A stretch of DNA of 64,000 nt from Kineococcus terrestris (GTDB taxonomy: Bacteria > Actinomycetota > Actinomycetes > Actinomycetales > Kineococcaceae): the NCBI RefSeq assembly GCF_041020765.1, contig NZ_JBEUEJ010000009.1, one strand, 5' to 3'. Positions 40,655 through 52,060 of the stretch are shown one piece after another; the stretch's first letter is position 1, and each line of letters starts with the position of its first letter. The notes under the pieces were generated by a model, which made no database searches, was not told the origin of the DNA, and worked only from the letters and a program-made list of their open reading frames with translations. Position numbers and translations under genes: made by a program.

Positions 40655-41640
40655 TTGGCGCCCCCCGGGCCCAGGGCCACCCCGGCCGCGGCCGGGCGGG
40701 CGGCGGCCTGGCCGCCGAACCCGCGCCCGAACCGCTTCTCCAGGAAGTGCTGGCCGACCATGAGCACGCTGGTCAGCACGAGGTAGTACAGGACGGCCGC
40801 CGACAGCGCCGGCAGCACCTGGTAGGTGCGGCCGCTGATCTGGGTGACCTGGTAGAAGAGCTCCAGCGTCACCGGCAGCGCCGACAGCAGCGAGGTGTCC
40901 TTCATCATCGCGATGAGCTCGTTGCCGGTGGGCGGCACGATGACGCGCATCGCCTGCGGCAGCACGACGCGGCGCATCGACTGCCGCTTCGTCATCCCCA
41001 GCGCCTCGGCGGCCTCGTGCTGGCCGCGGTCCACGCTGAGCAGCCCGGCGCGCGCGATCTCGGCCATGTAGGCGGCCTCCGACAGCCCGAGGGCCAGGAC
41101 GCCGCCGGCGTACCCGCCGAGCAGGCGGTAGATCGTCGCCTGGTCGAGGTTCAGGAAGCGCAGCTCCGGCGTGCCGAGCGCGTCGGTGAGCAGGAAGTCG
41201 AACGGCACCCCGAACGACAGGCCGCCGGCGAACAGCGCGCCCAGGCTGCCGGTGAACGTCAGCAGCACGTAGCGGGGCACCGAGCGGAAGAACCACGTGT
41301 ACACCCACGCCGCCCCCGACAGCAGGGGGTTGTCCGACAGGCGCATCACGGCCAGCACGACGCCCAGGCCCACGCCGATGACCATCGCCAGCACCGTCAT
41401 CAGCAGCGTGCCGAGCAGCACGCCGCGGATGACCGCGGTCTGGTTCATCACCTCCAGCGTGAACGCCCAGTCGAACGCCGGGTTCGTCACGAGCAGGTGC
41501 ACGAGCATCGCCACGAGGACGGCGATGACGGCCAGCGCCACCCACCGCCACGGGTGGCGCACCTCGACGGCGTCGACCGCCCCGGGGCGCCCGGCGTCGG
41601 CCGGGTGCTCCGGGGCGCTCGCGCCCGGCTCGGCGGTCAC
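40651..41640 (-). CDS. Polar amino-acid ABC transporter permease
   Basis: The product is 329 residues with a cytosolic N-terminal extension (about 45 residues), six to seven membrane segments and the permease loop EAAEALGMTKRQSMRRVVLPQA (coupling EAA motif). The HisM/QM family shape, RSVPRYVLLTFTGSLGALF, is visible. It overlaps the binding-protein gene and the ATPase gene by 4 bp each. Only one permease is present, so it may function as a homodimer. Confidence 0.92.
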   Translation of the reverse strand: MTAEPGASAPEHPADAGRPGAVDAVEVRHPWRWVALAVIAVLVAMLVHLLVTNPAFDWAFTLEVMNQTAVIRGVLLGTLLMTVLAMVIGVGLGVVLAVMRLSDNPLLSGAAWVYTWFFRSVPRYVLLTFTGSLGALFAGGLSFGVPFDFLLTDALGTPELRFLNLDQATIYRLLGGYAGGVLALGLSEAAYMAEIARAGLLSVDRGQHEAAEALGMTKRQSMRRVVLPQAMRVIVPPTGNELIAMMKDTSLLSALPVTLELFYQVTQISGRTYQVLPALSAAVLYYLVLTSVLMVGQHFLEKRFGRGFGGQAAARPAAAGVALGPGGAK

Positions 41641-42584
41641 GACGCCGGGTTGACCGGGAACTCGTCGACGGCGCCGTCCTGCGCGCCCCAGGCCTCGACG
41701 GCGGCGTCGTAGGCGCCCTCCTCGGCGATCGCCTGCAGCGCCCGGGAGATCGCCTCGGCGGTGTCCGTGCCCTCCAGCGGGACGACGATGCCGTAGGGGG
41801 CGGCGTCGTAGATGTCGCCGGCCAGCTCCAGGCCCTCGGTCTGCTGCACGGCGTAGGCGGTGACGGGGGAGTCGGCGAGCATCGCCTGCACGCGGCCCTG
41901 GGCCAGCGCCGCGGCCGCGTCCTGCTGGGAGCCGAAGGGGACGACGTCGATCGCCGGCTGCCCGGCGTCGGCGCACGCCTGCTGGCGCGCGGGCAGGTCG
42001 TCGTCGGCCTGGGTGGTGCCGCTCTGCACGGCGACGCTGGCCCCGCACGCGTTCTCGGGGTCGATCCCGTCGGGGTTGCCCTCGCGCACGGCCCACTGGG
42101 TGCCGGCGTTGAAGTACTGGACCATGTTCACCTGCTGCAGCCGCTCGGCGTTGATGGTGAACGAGGAGATCGCCGCGTCGTAGCGGTTGCCCTGCACGCC
42201 GGTGATGAGGGTGTCGAAGCCGGCGTTCTCGTAGCGCGCCTCGACGCCCAGCTTGGCGGCCACGGCGTCCATGAGGTCGATGTCCATGCCGACGACCTCC
42301 TGGCCCTGCAGGAACTCGTTGGGCGCGTACTCGGCGTTGGTGCCCACGCGCAGCACGCCGGAGTCCTGCACGGACTGCGGCAGCATCGCGGTCAGCGCGG
42401 GGTCGGCCTCGACGGTCGCGGCGGGCGTGGCGCCGCCGGTGGCGGCACCGCCCTGCGGGGCCCCGGACAGCGAGTCGGACCCGCAGCCGGTCAGGACGAG
42501 GGCACCGGCGGCCAGCGAGCCGGCGGTGGCCAGCAGCGAGCGGCGGGTGGCGCTGCGGGTGGTGGAGCTGGAGCGGACGGGCAC
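41637..42584 (-). CDS. Amino-acid ABC transporter substrate-binding lipoprotein
   Basis: The product is 315 residues. Signal with TRRSLLATAGSLAAG and lipobox VLTGC (C34). Then a PBP type II domain beginning VLRVGTNAEYAPNEF and containing VVGMDIDLMDAVAAKLG and YDAAISSFTI, typical of polar amino-acid binders. GTG 42584 has GGGAGGA upstream. It is first in the operon, with 4-bp overlaps downstream. The two adjacent Arg in the signal peptide suggest possible Tat use but lack the full motif. Confidence 0.92.
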   Translation of the reverse strand: MPVRSSSTTRSATRRSLLATAGSLAAGALVLTGCGSDSLSGAPQGGAATGGATPAATVEADPALTAMLPQSVQDSGVLRVGTNAEYAPNEFLQGQEVVGMDIDLMDAVAAKLGVEARYENAGFDTLITGVQGNRYDAAISSFTINAERLQQVNMVQYFNAGTQWAVREGNPDGIDPENACGASVAVQSGTTQADDDLPARQQACADAGQPAIDVVPFGSQQDAAAALAQGRVQAMLADSPVTAYAVQQTEGLELAGDIYDAAPYGIVVPLEGTDTAEAISRALQAIAEEGAYDAAVEAWGAQDGAVDEFPVNPAS

Positions 42585-42698
42585 GAGGGGTCCTCCCGGA
42601 CGGCGGCACGAGCGAGCACAGTCTGAACCACGGGCGACGCGCGGGTGGACGGGGTGCGCGCACGACGGGGCCGGTGTCACGCGGTGTTCACACGCGCG

Positions 42699-42739
42699 CG
42701 GGCGGTGGTCGCGCCGGGTGCCGGGGCGACCACCGCCCG
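42699..42739 (-). terminator. Hairpin terminator after the SGNH gene
   Basis: A 14-bp perfect stem (CGGGCGGTGGTCGC / GCGACCACCGCCCG) with a 13-base loop lies just past the SGNH stop on the minus strand, separating it from the ABC operon. Confidence 0.75.
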
Positions 42740-42756
42740 TCACGTGGTGGAGCGGG

Positions 42757-43359
42757 TCAGGGCTGCGGCACGCCCAGCCAGTCGTACCAGCCGCTGTGCA
42801 GCACCAGCCACGCCACGAGCCCGTACCCGGCCTGGCCGGGGTGCACGCCGTCGGAGGCCGCCAGGTCGGCGAACCAGTCCTCGTGCTCCGACAGCGGGGT
42901 CCAGGTGTCCACGTACGCCACCCGCCGGCGCGCGCACACGTCGGCGAACGCGTCCGCGAGGTCGGCGATCCGGTCGTTGCGCTCGGCGTCGGCCACGGGC
43001 GTGGGGCCCACGACCAGGGTCGGCAGGCCGCGCGCCTCGCACTCGTCGAGGACGTTGGCGAGGTTCAGGCGGCTGCGCGCCAGCGACGTGCCGGCGTCCA
43101 GGTCGGCGTGGCCCAGGCCCACGACGAGGCGGTGCTCGTCACCGCCGGCGAAGCGGCGGGCGGTCTCCTCGCGCCAGCGGGCGTTCAGGTCGGTGGTCGT
43201 CTCCCCGGGCACGCCCAGCGGGAACATCGTCACGTCGCGGTCCTCGCGGGGGGTGCGGGCCGAGACGCGGCCCACCCAGCCCAGGGCGCGCGGGTCGCCG
43301 ACGCCCGTCACGAACTCGTCGCCCACCAGGCACACGCGCACGTCGTAGCGGCCGTTCAC
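42757..43359 (-). CDS. SGNH/GDSL-like protein without the catalytic serine
   Basis: The product is 200 residues with the SGNH fold order. Block I should read GDS but is GDEF (residues 13-16), so the nucleophile Ser is Glu. Block III, normally GxND, reads GHAD. Block V keeps DGVHPGQAGY with its His. The flanking segment GVGDPRALGWVGRV matches actinobacterial family members. It is therefore unlikely to be a conventional esterase; a binding or other hydrolytic role is possible. GTG 43359 opens it. It ends at a terminator. Confidence 0.75.
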   Translation of the reverse strand: MNGRYDVRVCLVGDEFVTGVGDPRALGWVGRVSARTPREDRDVTMFPLGVPGETTTDLNARWREETARRFAGGDEHRLVVGLGHADLDAGTSLARSRLNLANVLDECEARGLPTLVVGPTPVADAERNDRIADLADAFADVCARRRVAYVDTWTPLSEHEDWFADLAASDGVHPGQAGYGLVAWLVLHSGWYDWLGVPQP

Positions 43360-43479
43360 TGGTTCTCCTCGCGCACGTGCGGGTGCTCCTCAGGCTCGTC
43401 GGGGTGCGACGGCCGAGGATAGTCGTCCGCGCGGCCCGCCCGGTGCGGACGTGACCCGGTCGCCGCGGCCCGCCCGCGC

Positions 43480-44022
43480 TCAGTCCGCGACGAGCGCGCC
43501 GACGTCCAGGACCAGGCGCGCCGGGCCGGCGTCCAGCTCCACCTCGCCCGCGGCGGCCTCCAGCACGCGGGTGGGCCGGAACGCGCCGTCGTCGAGCACC
43601 AGCGTGGTCAGGGTCCGCTCGCGCGGGTCGACGACCCAGTACCGCGGCAGGCCCACCTGCGCGTACTTCGTCATCTTCAGCAGCAGGTCGTCGCGGCGGT
43701 TCGTCGAGAGGACCTCGACCACGAGCGCGGGCGTGCCGGTGAACCGCTCCTCACCGGTCACGGCGGCCCGCTCGTAGACCATGACGTCCGGCACGAACGC
43801 GTCGGCGCCGGGCTTCCACTCCCACGCGCTGATCACCTCGTGCCCCTCGGGCAGCACCGCCGCCACGGCCGAGGTGAGGACGTGGCGGATCCGCTGGTGG
43901 CGGCGGGTCGGGGAAGGGCTCACGAGCAGGTGCCCGTCGACGTACTCGACACGGGAGTCCTCCGGCAGGGCGGCGTACTCGTCCCAGCTCAGCGCGCGCT
44001 CGCGACCGGTCGTCGCCGTCAC
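43480..44022 (-). CDS. Uma2-family (DUF820) PD-(D/E)XK-like protein
   Basis: The product is 180 residues. The Uma2 pattern is present: YEYVDGHLLVSPSPTRRHQ-like start (RVEYVDGHLLVSPSPTRRHQR), FVPDVMVYER, PALVVEVLSTNRRDD and KMTKYAQVGLPRYWVVDPRER. These give PD and EV-x-S core residues of restriction-endonuclease-like folds. Uma2 proteins are abundant in cyanobacteria and actinobacteria, with no settled role. GTG 44022 is chosen because GGGGAGG is 7 bases upstream; an upstream GTG lacks a site. Confidence 0.83.
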   Translation of the reverse strand: MTATTGRERALSWDEYAALPEDSRVEYVDGHLLVSPSPTRRHQRIRHVLTSAVAAVLPEGHEVISAWEWKPGADAFVPDVMVYERAAVTGEERFTGTPALVVEVLSTNRRDDLLLKMTKYAQVGLPRYWVVDPRERTLTTLVLDDGAFRPTRVLEAAAGEVELDAGPARLVLDVGALVAD

Positions 44023-44078
44023 CGCCGGCACCTCCCCGCGCTCACCACGCCCGCCACGCTCACCGTCGCCGCCAGCGT

Positions 44079-44119
44079 ACGACGCCCCCGGCACCGCGCG
44101 CGGGTACCGGGGGCGTCGT
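44079..44119 (-). terminator. Hairpin terminator after kgd
   Basis: A 13-bp stem (ACGACGCCCCCGG / CCGGGGGCGTCGT) with a 15-base loop that can pair further lies 17 bases past the kgd stop. Confidence 0.75.
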
Positions 44120-44135
44120 CGTGCGGACGCGGGGG

Positions 44136-48071
<3,936 letters not shown>

Positions 48072-48121
48072 GGCGGTGTCGCCTTCTTCCTCGAGAGGTC
48101 GGACTTGGCGGGCGCGCCTCC

Positions 48122-48127
48122 ACCCTA
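48122..48127 (-). promoter_or_regulatory. -10 box (TAGGGT) of kgd
   Basis: On the minus strand TAGGGT (48127-48122) would give a leader of about 45 bases before GTG 48071. A purine-rich GAGGAAGAAGG lies between. Confidence 0.45.
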
Positions 48128-48215
48128 TCCCCGCCGCACCTCACCGGGCCCCCGGGCCGCCCGCGCCGCCGCGGTCGCCGACGAGACGTGGCTCACTACC
48201 CGTGACGGCGCCAGC

Positions 48216-48240
48216 ACCCGGCGCAGCGGGCGCGCCGGGT
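48216..48240 (-). terminator. Hairpin terminator after the sensor kinase gene
   Basis: A 9-bp stem (ACCCGGCGC / GCGCCGGGT) with a 7-base loop is 26 bases past the kinase stop. Confidence 0.6.
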
Positions 48241-48265
48241 CGCGCCGACGCGTCCCGGTGAGGGC

Positions 48266-49450
48266 TCAGACGCCGTCCGCGGGGTCCGCCGGCAGGTGCA
48301 CGTCGATGCGGCAGCCGCCCTCCGGCGGCGTGGGCGCCACCCGGATCGTGCCCCCGTGCAGCTGCACCGCCCAGCGCGCGATCGCCAGGCCCAGGCCCGT
48401 GCTGCCGCCCGTGCGCGAGCTGCCCCGCTGGAAGCGCTCGAACACCCGCTCCCGGTCGGCGTCGGGGATCCCCGGGCCCTCGTCCTGCACCGAGACCCGC
48501 ACCACGCTGCCCAGCGCGCGCGCCGAGACCGTCACCGTCCCGCCCGCCGGCGAGTGCCGCGAGGCGTTGTCCAGCAGGTTGGCCACCACCTGGTGCAGCC
48601 GCGCCGAGTCGGCGCTGACCGTCAGCCCCGGCGGCACCACGTCCACCGCGAACGTCACCTCGCGCCCCGTCATCGACATCGCCCGCGTGGCCTGCTGCAG
48701 GAAGGGGCCCAGCGCGACGTCCTCGCGGTCCAGCGCCACCGCGCCCGCGTCCAGGCGCGAGAGGTCCAGCAGCTGCTCCACGAGCCGCGCCAGCCGCTCC
48801 GTCTGCGCCAGCGCCGTGCCCAGCGTCTCCCGGTCCGGTTCCGTCACCCCGTCCACGAGGTTCTCCAGCACCGCGTGCAGCGCCGAGACCGGCGTGCGCA
48901 GCTCGTGGCTGACGTTCGCCACCAGCTCCCGGCGCTCGCGGTCCACCGCGCCCAGGTCCTCGGCCATCCGGTTGAAGGCGTGCGCCAGCTCGCCCACCTC
49001 GTCGCGGCTGGTCGCCCGCACGCGGCGCGAGTAGTCGCCCGTGGCCATCGCCCGCGCGGCCGCGGTCATCTCCCGCAGCGGCGAGGTCATCCCGCGGGCC
49101 AGCAGCTGCGTGAGGACCAGCGCCAGCACGATCGAGACCGGCAGCGTGTACCGCGGCCCGATGCCCTGGTGCAGCGCCTGCCACACGAACAGGGCCGCCA
49201 CGGTGACCGTCGCGCCCACCAGCAGCGCCAGCTTCGTCTTCAGCGAGTGCACCGGGTCCAGCGGCCGCACGTCCTGCCAGGCGCGCCGCGCGCCCGCCGC
49301 CCGGGAGGCCGCCGCCCGCGCCGCCCCCGCGGCCCCGGTCAGCGGGATCGGGCCGGTCAGGCCCGTGCCCTCGCGGGCGGCCCGCTCGCGCGCGCCCTCG
49401 TGGGGGTGGTCGTGGGTGCGGTCGTCGCGGGTCGTCCGGTCGTGCGTCAC
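48266..49450 (-). CDS. Sensor histidine kinase
   Basis: The product is 394 residues. TM1 is about 72-93 and TM2 about 101-118, with only a short loop between (about 8 residues), so it senses in or near the membrane. HAMP follows (about 120-172), then the dimerisation domain with ANVSHELRTP (H182) and the ATPase domain with N, G1 and G2 boxes (LLDNASRHS; DEGPGIPD; STGLGLAIA). The first 60 residues are disordered and His/Arg-rich. GTG 49450 overlaps the regulator stop (GTGA). The signal is unknown. Confidence 0.92.
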   Translation of the reverse strand: MTHDRTTRDDRTHDHPHEGARERAAREGTGLTGPIPLTGAAGAARAAASRAAGARRAWQDVRPLDPVHSLKTKLALLVGATVTVAALFVWQALHQGIGPRYTLPVSIVLALVLTQLLARGMTSPLREMTAAARAMATGDYSRRVRATSRDEVGELAHAFNRMAEDLGAVDRERRELVANVSHELRTPVSALHAVLENLVDGVTEPDRETLGTALAQTERLARLVEQLLDLSRLDAGAVALDREDVALGPFLQQATRAMSMTGREVTFAVDVVPPGLTVSADSARLHQVVANLLDNASRHSPAGGTVTVSARALGSVVRVSVQDEGPGIPDADRERVFERFQRGSSRTGGSTGLGLAIARWAVQLHGGTIRVAPTPPEGGCRIDVHLPADPADGV

Positions 49451-50214
49451 CCGGTGGTCCCGTCGCCGGCCGGCTCGAACGCGTAGCCGACGCCGTGCAC
49501 CGTGCGCACGAGGTCGGCCCCCAGCTTGCGGCGCAGCGCCTTCACGTGGCTGTCCACGGTCCGCGTGCCCGACGCGTCGGCCCAGTCCCACACGTCCTCG
49601 AGCAGCTTCTCGCGCGTGAGCACCGTGCGCGGGGAGCCGGCCAGGCACACCAGCAGGTCGAACTCGGTGGGCGTCAGGTGCACCTCGGTGCCGGCGCGCC
49701 GCACCCGCCGCTGGTCGCGGTCGACGACCAGCTCGCCGTCGGCCACGGGGAAGACGAGGGTCCCGGCCGCGGCCGGGGTGCCCACCAGCTGGCGGGCGCG
49801 CTCGACGCGGCGCACCAGCGCGTTCACCCGCGCGACCAGCTCGCGCATCGAGAACGGCTTGGTCATGTAGTCGTCGGCGCCCACGCCCAGGCCGACGAGC
49901 TTGTCCGTCTCGTCGTCGCGCGCCGTGAGCATGAGGACCGGCACCGGCCGCGCGGCCTGCACCCGCCGGCACACCTCCAGCCCGTCGAAGCCCGGCAGCA
50001 TGACGTCCAGGACCACCACGTCGGGCGAGACGCGCTCGCACAGCTCCACCCCGCCGGGGCCGTCCGCCGCCGTCTCCACGACGTAGCCCTCCGCGCGCAG
50101 GCGGCGCGCCACCGCGTCGGCGATCGTCGGCTCGTCCTCGACGACGACGGCCGTGCGTCCCGCGGCGCCCTCGCCGGCGCCGCGGGGGGGTGCGGGAGTG
50201 CTGCCGGTGCTCAT
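49447..50214 (-). CDS. OmpR/PhoB-type response regulator
   Basis: The product is 255 residues. After a 20-residue Ser/Gly/Pro start comes the receiver domain (about 21-135): acidic pocket VEDEP, phospho-acceptor D70 (VVVLDVMLPG), T97 (LMLTARDD) and K119 (MTKPFS). The winged-helix domain (about 150-250) has LTPTEFDLLVCLAG and the recognition helix TVDSHVKALRRKLG, then VHGVGYAFE. ATG 50214 starts the pair. It is divergent from guaB1 and partnered by the kinase (4-bp overlap). Confidence 0.93.
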   Translation of the reverse strand: MSTGSTPAPPRGAGEGAAGRTAVVVEDEPTIADAVARRLRAEGYVVETAADGPGGVELCERVSPDVVVLDVMLPGFDGLEVCRRVQAARPVPVLMLTARDDETDKLVGLGVGADDYMTKPFSMRELVARVNALVRRVERARQLVGTPAAAGTLVFPVADGELVVDRDQRRVRRAGTEVHLTPTEFDLLVCLAGSPRTVLTREKLLEDVWDWADASGTRTVDSHVKALRRKLGADLVRTVHGVGYAFEPAGDGTTG

Positions 50215-50364
50215 GGGCCGAAGCCTAGGCCGCGGCGCCGGGCGCGGCCGGGGACGAGGCCGCCGCGCGCACCGATCCCCCCACGCCCTCCACAGGACCC
50301 GTCCAGCCCCCTCCCGGCCGGGGTCCGGCGCGTCCGGCGGGACCCCGCGCGCGCCGGCGCCGCC

Positions 50365-50370
50365 TACCCT
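50365..50370 (+). promoter_or_regulatory. -10 box (TACCCT) of guaB1
   Basis: TACCCT ends 6 bases before GTG 50377, indicating a leaderless transcript. Confidence 0.6.
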
Positions 50371-50376
50371 CCAGGG

Positions 50377-51843
50377 GTGCGATTCCTCGACGGTCAGCGG
50401 CCGGCCACCGACCTCACCTACAACGACGTCTTCCTGGCGCCGTCGCGGTCGGCGGTGACCTCCCGCCTGGACGTGGACCTGACCAGCGGCGACGGCACCG
50501 GCACCACCGTGCCCGTCGTGGTCGCCAACATGACGGCCGTCTCCGGCCGGCGGATGGCCGAGACCGTCGCCCGCCGCGGCGGGATGGCGGTGCTGCCGCA
50601 GGACCTGCCCCTGGACGTGGTCGCCGAGGTCGTCGGCTGGGTCAAGGAGCGCCACCCCGTCTTCGAGACGCCCGTCGTGCTGCACCCGACCGACACCGTG
50701 CACGACGCGATGAACCTCATGCCCAAGCGCTCGCACGGCGCGGCCGTCGTCACCGACGCCTCCGGCGCGGTCGTCGGCGTCGTCACCGCGGCCGACTGCG
50801 CGGACGTCGACCGCTTCACCCAGGTGCACGCCGTCATGAGCCCCTCGCCCGTCACGCTCGACGCCGACCTGCTCGAGCGCGACGGCAGCGTGCACCGCGA
50901 CGGGCTCGAGGCCGCCTTCGACCAGCTGCACACCTCCCGGCGCCGCTTCGCCCCCGTCGTGCGCGACGGCCTGCTCGTCGGGGCCCTGACCCGCCGCGGC
51001 GCGCTGCGCTCGACCGTCTACGCGCCCGCCCTGGACGCCGGCGGCCGGCTGCGGATCGCCGCCGCCGTCGGCATCAACGGCGACGTGGCCGGCACCGCGA
51101 AGGCCCTGCTGGCCGCCGGCGTGGACGCCCTCGTCGTCGACACCGCCCACGGGCACCAGGAGAGGACGCTGGAGGCCTTGGCGGCCGTGCGCGGGCAGGA
51201 CCCGCGGGTGCCCGTCGTCGCCGGCAACGTCGTCACCGCCGCCGGCACCCGCGACCTGCTGGCCGCCGGCGCCGACATCGTCAAGGTCGGCGTCGGCCCC
51301 GGCGCCATGTGCACCACCCGGATGATGACCGGCGTGGGGCGCCCGCAGTTCTCCGCCGTCCTGGAGTGCGCCGCCGCGGCCCGCGAGGCCGGCGGGCACG
51401 TGTGGGCCGACGGCGGGGTCCGCCACCCGCGCGACGTCGCGCTCGCGCTGGCCGCCGGGGCCAGCCAGGTCATGGTCGGCTCCTGGTTCGCCGGCACCCA
51501 CGAGAGCCCCGGCGACCTGGCCGTCGACGCCGACGGGCGCCCCTACAAGGAGAGCTTCGGCATGGCCTCCGCGCGCGCCGTCGCCGCCCGCACCCGCGCC
51601 GACTCCCCGTTCCAGCGGGCCCGCAAGGGGCTGTTCGAGGAGGGCATCTCCTCCTCGCGCATGCACCTGGACCCGCAGCGGCCCGGGGTGGAGGACCTGC
51701 TGGACCAGATCACCTCCGGCGTGCGCTCGGCCTTCACCTACGTCGGGGCCCGCACGGTCGCCGAGTTCGCCGAGCGGGCCGTCGTCGGCCTGCAGTCCGC
51801 CGCCGGCTACGACGAGGGACGCCCGCTGCCCGCCGGCTGGTGA
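50377..51843 (+). CDS. guaB1: GuaB1 (IMP-dehydrogenase family; GMP reductase)
   Basis: The product is 488 residues. The IMPDH/GMPR barrel is interrupted by two CBS domains (about 95-210). Start RFLDGQRPATDLTYNDVFL and active-site loop GPGAMCTTRMMTGVG with C312 are diagnostic. Mycobacterial GuaB1 has been shown to act as a GMP reductase, converting GMP back to IMP, rather than as IMP dehydrogenase; that is carried over by family. CBS domains suggest nucleotide control. A leaderless promoter precedes it. It is divergent from the response regulator. Confidence 0.92.
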   Translation: MRFLDGQRPATDLTYNDVFLAPSRSAVTSRLDVDLTSGDGTGTTVPVVVANMTAVSGRRMAETVARRGGMAVLPQDLPLDVVAEVVGWVKERHPVFETPVVLHPTDTVHDAMNLMPKRSHGAAVVTDASGAVVGVVTAADCADVDRFTQVHAVMSPSPVTLDADLLERDGSVHRDGLEAAFDQLHTSRRRFAPVVRDGLLVGALTRRGALRSTVYAPALDAGGRLRIAAAVGINGDVAGTAKALLAAGVDALVVDTAHGHQERTLEALAAVRGQDPRVPVVAGNVVTAAGTRDLLAAGADIVKVGVGPGAMCTTRMMTGVGRPQFSAVLECAAAAREAGGHVWADGGVRHPRDVALALAAGASQVMVGSWFAGTHESPGDLAVDADGRPYKESFGMASARAVAARTRADSPFQRARKGLFEEGISSSRMHLDPQRPGVEDLLDQITSGVRSAFTYVGARTVAEFAERAVVGLQSAAGYDEGRPLPAGW

Positions 51844-51854
51844 CCCTCCTGCCG

Positions 51855-51914
51855 ACTCCCGGCGCGCTCGCCACGCCTCACGACGGCGGGAGGGGTGGCG
51901 AGCGCGCCAGGAGT
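51855..51914 (+). terminator. Long imperfect hairpin after guaB1
   Basis: Arms of 25 bases (51855-51879 and 51890-51914) pair with only two or three mismatches around a 10-base loop. It ends the guaB1 transcript before the -10 box at 51937. Confidence 0.8.
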
Positions 51915-51936
51915 CGTCCGGCACCGGCCGCGTCCC

Positions 51937-51942
51937 TATGCT
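51937..51942 (+). promoter_or_regulatory. -10 box (TATGCT) of the CBS-protein operon
   Basis: TATGCT lies 10 bases before ATG 51953. It is the best -10 in the 210-bp gap between guaB1 and the first CBS-protein gene. Confidence 0.5.
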
Positions 51943-51952
51943 CGTGCCCGCC

Positions 51953-52060
51953 ATGAGCTCATCTGCCGGGCCGCGCGGCGGCCCCACCCCCGGCACCCCC
52001 GCAGGACGCGGCGGCAGCGGCTGCGGCCGGCCCGCGCACCCGCCCCGGAGGCGCGGGTGA
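51953..52060 (+). CDS. Possible 35-codon leader ORF overlapping the CBS-protein start
   Basis: ATG 51953 opens 35 codons that end at TGA 52058-52060, which overlaps GTG 52057 of the next gene (GTGA), the same junction used by coupled genes here. The peptide is Gly/Pro/Arg-rich with no recognisable domain. It may be a translational leader or chance. No match to a known family could be judged. Confidence 0.35.
   Translation: MSSSAGPRGGPTPGTPAGRGGSGCGRPAHPPRRRG

Noticed and set aside
43480..44022. Uma2 protein as part of a defence or restriction system
   Set aside because: The PD-(D/E)XK-like fold is real, but no methyltransferase or other defence gene lies nearby, and Uma2 genes are common single genes.
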